Positions 6,788 to 12,870 of a stretch of DNA of 12,870 bases are shown here, in pieces. The position numbers and the translations under genes are program-made. The DNA comes from Brevundimonas sp. (GTDB lineage: Bacteria > Pseudomonadota > Alphaproteobacteria > Caulobacterales > Caulobacteraceae). How positions within the stretch are numbered: position 1 is the first letter of the stretch; each line of letters starts with the position of its first letter. The DNA lies in contig JADCBH010000163.1 in NCBI GenBank assembly GCA_020253595.1, positions 1-12,870 on the forward strand, written 5' to 3'. The notes beneath the pieces were generated by a model. That model saw only the letters and a list, made by a program, of their open reading frames with translations. It did not search any database and was not told where the DNA came from.

Positions 6788-8298
6788 TCCCGGTCCCCGG
6801 CTTCGAGGGGCGCCGCGTCGCCGTCTTCGGACTGGGTCGCTCCGGCCTGACCGCCGCCCGTGCCCTGAAGGCCGGCGGTGCCCACCCCGTGCTCTGGGAC
6901 GACAGCGTCTCGTCTCGCATGCAGGCCGAGGCCGAAGGCTTCGCCGTGCAGGACCTGACCGTCGCCGACTGGTCAGGCTTCGCTGCTCTGGTGCTCTCGC
7001 CCGGCGCGCCGCTGACCCATCCCAAGCCGCACTGGACTGTGGACAAGGCAAGGGCCGCCGCCGTCCCCGTCATCGGCGACATCGAGCTGTTCGCCCGCGC
7101 GCTCGCCGCCCTGCCTGAGGGCCAGCGTCCCAAGGTCGTCGCCATCACCGGCACCAATGGCAAGTCCACCACGACCGCTCTGATCGGCTGGGTCCTGAAG
7201 CAGGCCGGCCTGACCGTCCACGTCGGCGGCAACATCGGCATCGGGGTTCTGGCGCTTCCCGCCCCAACGCCTAACGCGGTCTATGTCATCGAGGTCTCCA
7301 GCTATCAGCTGGACCTGACGACCGGTTTCTCCCCTGACGTCGCAATCCTGACCAATATCAGCCCTGACCACCTGGACCGTCACGGCGGCATGGCGGGCTA
7401 CGTTGCGGCCAAGGCGCGACTGTTTCGGGCGCTGGGGCCCAGCGCGATCGCGCTTGTCGGGGTCGATGAGACAGAGAGCCGCCAGATCACGGAAGGGCTT
7501 GCCGAGCAGGGCGTCAGCGGAGTTCGCGTTTTCACTTCCGCTCATCCCGGCGAAAGCCGGGACCCAGTGCTTTCGCTTGAGCACAACGTCTTGGATCAAC
7601 AATCTGGCGCTGCTTCTCCAGATCATCGCCCAGAGAACTGGGTCCCGGCTTTCGCCGGGATGAGCGGAGAATTGGTGGCTGATGGTCGCGAGATAAGGTC
7701 AGCCGCCGACGCTCTCCTCGACCTGACCCCGGCCCGTTCTCTCCCCGGCCGCCACAACGCCCAGAATGCGGCTTTCGCCTATGCTGCCGCTCGCGCCCTG
7801 GGCATCTCCCATGACGACGCGGTGAAGGGCTTGATGATCTTCCCCGGCCTCGCCCACCGGATGGAGGAGGTCGGCCGCCTCGGCGCCGTCCGCTTCATCA
7901 ACGACTCCAAGGCCACCAACGCCGACGCTGCGCGCCAGGCTTTGTCCAGCTACAGCTCCGTCTACTGGATCGCCGGCGGTCGCGCCAAGGACGGCGGGAT
8001 CGAGGATCTGACCGACCTCTTCCCCCGTGTCGCCCACGCCTATCTGATCGGCGAGGCGGCCGAGGACTTCGCCCACACCCTGTCCTCCACGCCCCACACC
8101 ATCTGCCGCGACATGGCCACCGCTGTGCGCCAAGCCGCCGCCGATGCGACCGAAGCTGCCGAGACCGAAGGCCCGCAGGTCGTCCTGCTCAGCCCGGCTT
8201 GCGCCAGCTTTGACCAGTTTCCCGATTTCGAAGCGCGCGGAGAGGCCTTCCGCGCCGCCGTTCTTAACCTCGGAGCTACGCCTTTCGTTCAGGGTTGA
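6784..8298 (+). CDS. murD: UDP-MurNAc-L-alanine:D-glutamate ligase MurD, with a 44-residue in-frame palindromic insertion
   Basis: Cytoplasmic Mur ligase of 504 aa that adds D-glutamate to UDP-MurNAc-L-Ala. The start is GTG in a GTGA overlap with mraY; the N-terminus then reads VAVFGLGRSGLTAARAL, the UDP-binding Rossmann motif. P-loop GTNGKST has K127. EVSSYQLDL, ISPDHLDRH, LPGRHNAQNAAFA, NDSKATN (373-379), WIAGGRAKDGG and LLSPACASFDQF follow in family order, so the enzyme looks complete and active. The oddity is residues 252-295, encoded by a 132-nt inverted-repeat element (7537-7668) lying between the DHLDRH region and the GRHN motif of the ATPase domain. Without it the protein would be 460 aa, near the usual length (E. 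coli 438). The inserted peptide is hydrophilic and rich in Pro, Gly and charged residues, consistent with a surface loop. There is no frameshift or stop, and the frame is intact on both sides. Function is inferred from motif integrity and gene essentiality, not shown. Confidence 0.96.
   Translation: MIPVPGFEGRRVAVFGLGRSGLTAARALKAGGAHPVLWDDSVSSRMQAEAEGFAVQDLTVADWSGFAALVLSPGAPLTHPKPHWTVDKARAAAVPVIGDIELFARALAALPEGQRPKVVAITGTNGKSTTTALIGWVLKQAGLTVHVGGNIGIGVLALPAPTPNAVYVIEVSSYQLDLTTGFSPDVAILTNISPDHLDRHGGMAGYVAAKARLFRALGPSAIALVGVDETESRQITEGLAEQGVSGVRVFTSAHPGESRDPVLSLEHNVLDQQSGAASPDHRPENWVPAFAGMSGELVADGREIRSAADALLDLTPARSLPGRHNAQNAAFAYAAARALGISHDDAVKGLMIFPGLAHRMEEVGRLGAVRFINDSKATNADAARQALSSYSSVYWIAGGRAKDGGIEDLTDLFPRVAHAYLIGEAAEDFAHTLSSTPHTICRDMATAVRQAAADATEAAETEGPQVVLLSPACASFDQFPDFEARGEAFRAAVLNLGATPFVQG
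7537..7568 (+). repeat. Left 32-bp terminal inverted repeat of the murD element
   Basis: This is the exact reverse complement of 7637-7668. It contains its own hairpin: TCCCGGC (7545-7551), loop GAAA (7552-7555), GCCGGGA (7556-7562), a 7-bp stem capped by a GNRA-type tetraloop in RNA. It encodes SAHPGESRDP in the murD frame. Confidence 0.92.
7637..7668 (-). repeat. Right 32-bp terminal inverted repeat of the murD element
   Basis: This is the exact reverse complement of 7537-7568. Its internal hairpin is TCCCGGC (7643-7649), loop TTTC (7650-7653), GCCGGGA (7654-7660). In the murD frame it encodes the WVPAFAGMSG end of the inserted peptide, after which ordinary MurD sequence resumes. Confidence 0.92.
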
Positions 8299-8304
8299 GA
8301 AACC

Positions 8305-9498
8305 ATGACCGAGGCGACCGCCACTTCCTACGTCCCGCCGTTCAGCCGCAACGACCCCAGCCCCATCGCCAAGTGGTTCTGGACGGTTGATCGCGGTCTG
8401 CTGGGCGCGGCGCTGGCCCTGATGTGTCTCGGCGTCGCCCTGAGTTTCGCCTCTTCGCCCGCTGCCATCCTGGCGGACGAGTCGATCACCGACCCCTTCC
8501 ACTACTCATGGCGGATGATGGTCTGGGCGACGGCCGGCCTGGGTGCCATGCTGTTGATGTCTCTGCTGTCTCCGCGTGGGGTGCGCCGGATCGCCGTGCT
8601 CGCCCTGCTCGGTTCCATCCTGGTCATGTCGATCCTCCCGTTCATCGGCGATACCGTGAAGGGCGCGGCGCGCTGGGTGAACCTGGGGCCCTTCAGCCTG
8701 CAGCCGTCGGAGTTTGCAAAGCCCGCCCTGATCGTCTTTGCCGCCTGGATGTTCTCTGAAGGACAGAAGGGGCAGGGGGTTCCCGGCGTGTCGATCGCCT
8801 TCGGTGCCTACGCCATTGTCGTGGCCCTGTTGGTCATTCAGCCGGACATCGGCCAGACGCTGCTGATCACCACCACCTTCATGGCGGTCTTCTTCATGGC
8901 TGGAGTGCCGCTGCGCTGGGTCGCCGTGTTGGGTGGGCTGTTCGCAGCCGGCATGGCCGCGATCTATCTCCTGTTCCCCCACGTGCAGTCCCGGGTCGCC
9001 AAGTTCATGTCTCCGGGCGCGGAGGACACGCACCAGATCGACCGGGCGTCTGAAGCCATCCGGGCCGGCGGCCTGGTCGGACGCGGCATCGGCGAGGGGG
9101 TGATGAAGCGCTCTGTGCCCGACCTGCACACCGACTTCATCTATTCGGTCGGGGCCGAGGAGTTCGGCCTGGTGCTCAGCCTCATCATGATCGGCCTTTA
9201 TGCCTTCATCGTCGTGCGCGGCATGCGAAAGGCGCGCTTGCTGAACGATCCCTTCGAACAGACGGCGGCGGCCGGCCTGTTCATGCTCATCGGGTTGCAG
9301 GCCTGCATCAACATCGCGGTGAACCTGAACCTCATCCCGACCAAAGGCATGACGCTGCCCTTCATCAGCTATGGCGGCTCCTCAATGCTGGCCATGGGAT
9401 TGACCATGGGCTTCGCGCTCGCGCTCACCCGCAGGCGTCCGGGTGCCTATGAGCCCGGAGCCAGTCTGTATCGCCCGCGTCGGATGCTGATGCCGTAG
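8305..9498 (+). CDS. ftsW: Septal peptidoglycan glycosyltransferase FtsW (SEDS family)
   Basis: Inner-membrane SEDS protein of 397 aa that polymerises lipid II into glycan strands together with FtsI. Many hydrophobic segments fit the ten-helix SEDS fold. Family motifs in order: KGAARWVNLGPFSLQPSEFAKP, the QPDIGQT loop whose D181 corresponds to the essential SEDS aspartate, HTDFIYSVGAEEFGL, and the C-terminal PTKGMTLPFISYGGSS. Its dcw location favours FtsW over the elongation protein RodA. The ATG at 8305 is 6 nt after the murD stop, with AGGG at 8291-8294 as a modest ribosome-binding site overlapping the end of murD. Length is normal. It lies downstream of the palindromic element in the same presumed transcript. 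Confidence 0.97.
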   Translation: MTEATATSYVPPFSRNDPSPIAKWFWTVDRGLLGAALALMCLGVALSFASSPAAILADESITDPFHYSWRMMVWATAGLGAMLLMSLLSPRGVRRIAVLALLGSILVMSILPFIGDTVKGAARWVNLGPFSLQPSEFAKPALIVFAAWMFSEGQKGQGVPGVSIAFGAYAIVVALLVIQPDIGQTLLITTTFMAVFFMAGVPLRWVAVLGGLFAAGMAAIYLLFPHVQSRVAKFMSPGAEDTHQIDRASEAIRAGGLVGRGIGEGVMKRSVPDLHTDFIYSVGAEEFGLVLSLIMIGLYAFIVVRGMRKARLLNDPFEQTAAAGLFMLIGLQACINIAVNLNLIPTKGMTLPFISYGGSSMLAMGLTMGFALALTRRRPGAYEPGASLYRPRRMLMP

Positions 9499-9552
9499 CT
9501 GAACGGCAAGCGAGAGGTTTCGCGGTCGCTCCACCTCCGCTATCCCGTTTCC
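9499..9552. other. 54-nt ftsW-murG intergenic gap
   Basis: This is the only sizeable gap in the plus-strand operon. It has no start codon in the murG frame and no good Shine-Dalgarno sequence at a normal distance; GAGAGG (9512-9517) is about 35 nt from the murG ATG. A weak hairpin, GCGAG-AGGT-TTCGC (9510-9523, one G-T pair), covers that purine stretch. No convincing -35/-10 pair was recognised. Confidence 0.5.
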
Positions 9553-10638
9553 ATGACCAAGCTCTGCGTCGTCGCCGCCGGGGGGACCGGGGGCCATATG
9601 TTCCCGGCCGAGGCGCTCGCCCGCGAGATGGCCGCGCGCGGCTGGCGCGTGGTGCTGGCGACCGACCAGCGGGGCGAGCAGTACGCACATGCCTTTCCGG
9701 CCGAAGAACGTCTGGCGCTGGACGCTGCGACCGGCTCCGGAGTCCTGGGTCTGCTGAAAGCCGGTCCGGTGATCGTCAGCGGCGTGAACCAGGCACGACG
9801 GCTGTTCGCCATGCTCGGCGTTGACGTCGTTGTTGGTTTCGGCGGCTACCCTTCCGCGCCCGCCCTGATTGCCGCCATCCTGCAAAAACGCCCGACCGTC
9901 ATTCATGAGCAGAACGCGGTGCTGGGCCGCACCAACCGCATCCTGGCTCCTTATGTCGGCACGGTGGCCTCGTCCTTTCCGACGCTGGAGCGGGCCTCGG
10001 CGTCGGTGAAGGCCCGCGCCCAGGTGGTCGGTGCGCCGGTCCGCGCCGACATCCGCGCGCTTTACGACCGTCCCTACGTTGCGCCTCATGAGGGGCCGAT
10101 CCGCGTCCTCGTCACCGGCGGCAGCCAGGGGGCTCGCATCCTGTCAGAAACCACGCCCCGAGCGCTCGCCCTGCTGCCCGAGGCGACCCGCGCCCGCCTG
10201 AAGGTCCAGCAGCAGTCGCGTCCAGAGAGCCTGGAGGCGGCCCGTCAGATCTATCGCGAGGCCGGTATCGACGCCGAGGTGGCCCCCTTCTTCCGCGACA
10301 TGGCCAGCCGCCTGTCTGCGGCCCATCTGGTCATCGGCCGGGCAGGGGCCTCGACCTGCGCCGAGCTTGCGGTCGCAGCCATGCCGTCGATCCTGATCCC
10401 GCTCAAGATCGCCACCGACGACCATCAACGCCTCAACGCGAAGCTGCTGACCGATGTCTCCGCCGCTGAGGTGATCCTGGAGGACAATCTGACTGTCGAC
10501 AGCGTCACCGACGCGGTCCGTACCGTCCTCGCCGACCCCGCGCGCCTCGCCTCCATGAGCGCGGCCGCTCGCTCTGTCGCGATTCCGGACGCGGCCCGAC
10601 GGCTGGCCGATCTGGCCGAGGCCGCCGCTGGCCGTTAG
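9553..10638 (+). CDS. murG: UDP-GlcNAc:lipid I N-acetylglucosaminyltransferase MurG
   Basis: Peripheral inner-membrane GT28 glycosyltransferase of 361 aa that converts lipid I to lipid II. The N-terminal domain has the glycine loop GGTGGHMFPAEALA (G10-H15), GFGGYPSAP and VIHEQNAVLGRTNR. The C-terminal donor-binding domain has VTGGSQGAR, GRAGASTCAELA, and the PLKIATDDHQRLNA segment corresponding to the family HQxxNA motif. No in-frame ATG, GTG or TTG lies between the ftsW stop and ATG 9553, and the resulting N-terminus matches MurG, so this start is well supported even though no close Shine-Dalgarno sequence precedes it. Length is normal (E. coli 355 aa). It is the last plus-strand gene here; murC, which often follows, is absent, and the stop codon overlaps that of the convergent smc. 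Confidence 0.97.
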   Translation: MTKLCVVAAGGTGGHMFPAEALAREMAARGWRVVLATDQRGEQYAHAFPAEERLALDAATGSGVLGLLKAGPVIVSGVNQARRLFAMLGVDVVVGFGGYPSAPALIAAILQKRPTVIHEQNAVLGRTNRILAPYVGTVASSFPTLERASASVKARAQVVGAPVRADIRALYDRPYVAPHEGPIRVLVTGGSQGARILSETTPRALALLPEATRARLKVQQQSRPESLEAARQIYREAGIDAEVAPFFRDMASRLSAAHLVIGRAGASTCAELAVAAMPSILIPLKIATDDHQRLNAKLLTDVSAAEVILEDNLTVDSVTDAVRTVLADPARLASMSAAARSVAIPDAARRLADLAEAAAGR

Positions 10639-10651
10639 GCGACCAGCTTTT
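10627..10651 (+). terminator. Possible intrinsic terminator at the murG end
   Basis: GCTGG (10627-10631) can pair with CCAGC (10643-10647). An inner 2-bp extension, CC/GG around a GTTA loop, is separated by a 3-nt bulge, and TTTT follows at 10648-10651. The hairpin spans the overlapping murG and smc stop codons, so it lies inside both genes. The T run is short and the stem modest. On the other strand no T run follows, so it would act only on the murG transcript. This is a visual proposal with no energy calculation. Confidence 0.3.
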
Positions 10652-12870
10652 CGGCCTGCTTCAGGTCGACGCTGACCAGCTGGCTGACCCCCCGCTCGGG
10701 CATGGTCACGCCGTACAGGCGATCCATCCGGCTCATGGTCACCGGGTTGTGGGTGATGACGATGAAGCGGGTGTCCGTGCGGTTCCGCATCTCGTTCAGC
10801 ATCCGGCAGAAGCGATCCACGTTGGCGTCGTCCAGTGGGGCGTCGACTTCGTCCAGCACGCAGACGGGTGCCGGATTGGCCAGGAAGACCGCGAAGATCA
10901 GGGCGGCCGCCGTAAGGGCCTGCTCGCCGCCGCTCATCAGGCTCATGACCGACAGACGCTTGCCCGGCGGGCAGGCATAGATCTCCAGCCCCGCCTCCAG
11001 CGGGTCGTCGCTTTCGACCAGCTTCAGCTCCGCCTTGCCACCGCCGAACAGCGCCTCGAACAGGCTCTTGAAGTTGTCGTTGATGACGTCGAAGGCGGCA
11101 GTCAGCCGCTCGCGGCCCTCGGCGTTCAGCTCGTCGATGCCGTCCCTGAGGCGGGCGATGGCCCCGGTCAGGTCGGACCGCTCCAGCCGCATGGTCTGCA
11201 GCCGCTCGCCGTATTCCTCCGCCTCGTCCTCGGCACGCAGATTGACGGGACCGAGTTGCTCGCGCTCGCGCTCCAGCCCGTAGAGCAGGCTCTCCGCCCC
11301 GGCCGCGTCCGGCGGGCGGGCGATGGCATCGTCGATCAGCTTCTGACCCAAGGCTTCCGGCGACATCTGCGCCGTCTCGCGGACCTGGGCGTCCATCTCC
11401 GCCAGCCGCTCGGCCGCGCTCTCGGCCCGCGCCGCCAGCCCCGCCCTGGCCTCGCGCGCCTGGCTGGCAGCCGCATCCGCCGCCCGGCTGGCGCGATCCG
11501 CGTCGCCGGCCTCGCCTTCCGCGACCGCCAAGGCATCGGCCGCCGCCTTCCGCCGCGTTTCCGCCGCCGTCAGGCCATCCATCAACTTGGACCGCTGGGC
11601 GCTCAGGGCCTCAGGCGCGCGTTCGGCCTCCGACAGCAAGGCGGCCGTCCGGCCCGCGTCTTTTTCCAGCGTCGTGATCCGCGCCGCGCTGTCCTTGGCC
11701 CGCGCCGCCCAGCTGTCCCGCTCGCGCGTGATCGAGGCCAGCCGTTGCTCTCGCCCGCTGCGTTCGCGCGCCTCTGCATCCCGATCCGCCCGCGCTGCTG
11801 CGGAGGCCGCCCGCGCCATCTCCGCCGCCGCCCGTGCCCCGGCCAGCTCGGTCTTGAGCGTATCGAGCGTCTCGCCTGACGCACCTTCGGTGGCAGCTTC
11901 AGCCAGTGCGGCCTCGGCCGCGTCCCGCTCGGCCGAAAGCCGGGTCAGGCTCTCGTCCAGCGCCTGGGCGCGGGCTTCTCGCCGGGCCTGTTCGCGGCCC
12001 AGCGTCTCGACGCGTTCACGCGCGCTCGCCACCGCCTTGTCAGCCGTAAATGGCTTCAGTCGGGCCGCCTTGACCGCGTCTTCGGCCGCCCGGAACGCCT
12101 CCGTCGCCGCCTTCAGCGCGCCTTGCGCGGCCTCCAGCGCCGGTTTGCCCGTATCGATCTCGGCTTCCAGTTCCGACAGCCGCGTCCGCTGGGCCAGACG
12201 CACGGCGGCGGGGCGCGGCGCCTCGGCTCGGCTGACGAAGCCGTCCCAGCGGTAAAGGTCGCCCTCCTTCGTCACCAAACGCGCGCCGGGCGGTAGAGCT
12301 TTGGCCAAACCCGCCGCAGTTGCCCGATCCGTTACCCCGCACAGGGCCAGCCGCGCCGCCAGAGCCTCCGGGGCCTCCACCACGTTAGCCAGAGGCTCTA
12401 CGCCCGCCGGCCAGGCGGGGGAGGGGACCGCCGCCCCGCCCCAGTAGGCCGCCGCCTTCGCGTCGAGCGCCGCGTCCAGATCCTCGCCCAGCGCCGCCGC
12501 CAGCGCCGCCTCGTATCCCTTGGCCGCCGAGACTTTCTCCAGCGCGGGAGGGTGATCCCGACGCGTCGTGACCAGCAGAGACGCCAGCCCCCGCGCCTCG
12601 GTCTGCAGCCGCCCCAGCCGGTCCTCCGCCGCCCGCGCCGCGGTGCGCGCCTCCTGCTCGGTCCGCGCCAGGTCGCCCCGTCGGGTCTCCGCCGCCTCGA
12701 CCTCGGTTCGTGCTTCAGTCAGATCCGCAGTCGCCACCTCTAGCGCAGCCTTCGCCTGCGCCACCTCTGGCGTCTCCAGTGCGCCCAGAGCCTCGCGCTC
12801 GCGCCGCGCGGCCTCCATCGCGCTGTCGGCCCGAGCCAGCCGTGCCTCCGCATCCCGACGCCGCGCCGTC
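10635..12870 (-). CDS. smc: Chromosome segregation protein SMC, C-terminal part
   Basis: Minus-strand gene whose frame stays open to the right edge, so the N-terminal head with Walker A is outside the window; ATG at 12816-12818 is internal to a coiled coil. Reading 5' to 3' on the minus strand: first coiled coil (12870 to about 12540), hinge (about 12535-12190, starting KGYEAALAAALGEDLDAAL), long Ala/Glu/Arg-rich return coiled coil (about 12190-11110), then the C-terminal ATPase head. The head shows the ABC signature MSGGEQAL (about 10914-10937), Walker B plus D-loop in CVLDEVDAPLDD (VLDEVDA at 10839-10859), and the H-loop VITHNP (10744-10760). SMC dimers with ScpA/ScpB compact and align chromosome arms. 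The hinge carries GDLYRWDGF where many bacterial SMCs have a Gly-rich stretch. The stop (TAA, 10635-10637) overlaps the murG stop. The ATPase end is intact, so this is a partial view and not a truncated gene. Confidence 0.96.
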   Translation of the reverse strand, partial: TARRRDAEARLARADSAMEAARREREALGALETPEVAQAKAALEVATADLTEARTEVEAAETRRGDLARTEQEARTAARAAEDRLGRLQTEARGLASLLVTTRRDHPPALEKVSAAKGYEAALAAALGEDLDAALDAKAAAYWGGAAVPSPAWPAGVEPLANVVEAPEALAARLALCGVTDRATAAGLAKALPPGARLVTKEGDLYRWDGFVSRAEAPRPAAVRLAQRTRLSELEAEIDTGKPALEAAQGALKAATEAFRAAEDAVKAARLKPFTADKAVASARERVETLGREQARREARAQALDESLTRLSAERDAAEAALAEAATEGASGETLDTLKTELAGARAAAEMARAASAAARADRDAEARERSGREQRLASITRERDSWAARAKDSAARITTLEKDAGRTAALLSEAERAPEALSAQRSKLMDGLTAAETRRKAAADALAVAEGEAGDADRASRAADAAASQAREARAGLAARAESAAERLAEMDAQVRETAQMSPEALGQKLIDDAIARPPDAAGAESLLYGLEREREQLGPVNLRAEDEAEEYGERLQTMRLERSDLTGAIARLRDGIDELNAEGRERLTAAFDVINDNFKSLFEALFGGGKAELKLVESDDPLEAGLEIYACPPGKRLSVMSLMSGGEQALTAAALIFAVFLANPAPVCVLDEVDAPLDDANVDRFCRMLNEMRNRTDTRFIVITHNPVTMSRMDRLYGVTMPERGVSQLVSVDLKQAEKLVA

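Larger units (their letters stand above)
7537..7668 (+). mobile_element. Palindromic (REPIN/RPE-like) element inserted in frame in murD
   Basis: A 132-nt segment bounded by 32-bp inverted repeats that match perfectly (7537-7568 against 7637-7668). The length equals 44 codons and the murD frame stays open throughout, encoding peptides such as HPGESRDP on the left and NWVPAFAGMSG on the right. The 68-nt centre (7569-7636) contains a smaller stem, ATCTGG at 7602-7607 with CCAGAT at 7618-7623, so the whole element can fold as one long interrupted hairpin. It encodes no transposase, so any movement would need a protein in trans. From recollection, similar peptides occur scattered in proteins of alphaproteobacteria, which suggests a dispersed genomic repeat; no second copy was seen in this window. 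No clear target duplication abuts the ends. Strand is nominal because the element is nearly symmetric. Confidence 0.85.

Noticed and set aside
7403..7663. Plus-strand open frame overlapping the murD element (encodes LIPAKAGTQ)
   Set aside because: It is the same palindromic repeat read in another frame. The murD frame carries all family motifs on both sides.
7537..7668. Interpretation of the murD insertion as an intein
   Set aside because: It is only 44 residues long and lacks splicing-domain motifs such as an N-terminal Cys/Ser block and a terminal His-Asn. The DNA-level palindrome explains it better.
10749..11879. Long plus-strand open frame (376 codons) opposite smc
   Set aside because: It lies wholly antisense to a clear SMC coiled coil and head. 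Its product is an Arg/Gln/Pro-rich sequence with no motif, as expected from GC-rich shadow frames.
12816..12818. ATG as the start of a shorter smc
   Set aside because: The minus-strand frame remains open upstream to the window edge with the same coiled-coil character, and the N-terminal head must lie outside.

Overview
The window is a GC-rich (by eye roughly two-thirds G+C), almost gap-free stretch of an alphaproteobacterial chromosome. Gene order, protein motifs (for example the MSLMSGGEQAL signature of SMC and the MurG PLKIATDDHQ motif) and composition suggest Caulobacterales, perhaps Brevundimonas or a relative. That assignment is inferred from protein character and is not proven.

Positions 1-10638, plus strand, hold the upstream part of the division and cell wall (dcw) cluster: rsmH (3' part only), ftsL, ftsI, murE, murF, mraY, murD, ftsW, murG. 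Six of the eight junctions overlap (ATGA at rsmH/ftsL, ftsL/ftsI and ftsI/murE; 8 nt at murE/murF; TGATG at murF/mraY; GTGA at mraY/murD). murD/ftsW is separated by 6 nt and ftsW/murG by 54 nt. This is the arrangement of one co-transcribed, translationally coupled operon. The products act together. MurD, MurE and MurF build the UDP-MurNAc-pentapeptide, MraY and MurG make lipid I and lipid II, FtsW polymerises and FtsI crosslinks septal peptidoglycan, and FtsL is part of the divisome scaffold that activates them. RsmH modifies 16S rRNA.

Positions 10635-12870, minus strand, hold the 3' two-thirds or so of smc, the chromosome-organising condensin ATPase. It converges on murG so tightly that the two stop codons overlap. 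In many alphaproteobacteria murG is followed by murC-murB-ddl-ftsQ-ftsA-ftsZ, so the cluster appears to be broken at this point.

The most unusual feature lies inside murD. A 132-nt element (7537-7668) with perfect 32-bp terminal inverted repeats is inserted in frame and adds 44 residues to an essential enzyme without breaking the reading frame. Each arm is itself a small hairpin (CCCGGC-GAAA-GCCGGG). The design resembles a REPIN (paired REP sequences) and the situation resembles the Rickettsia palindromic elements found inside genes. No RNA genes, CRISPR arrays, IS transposases or prophage genes were seen.
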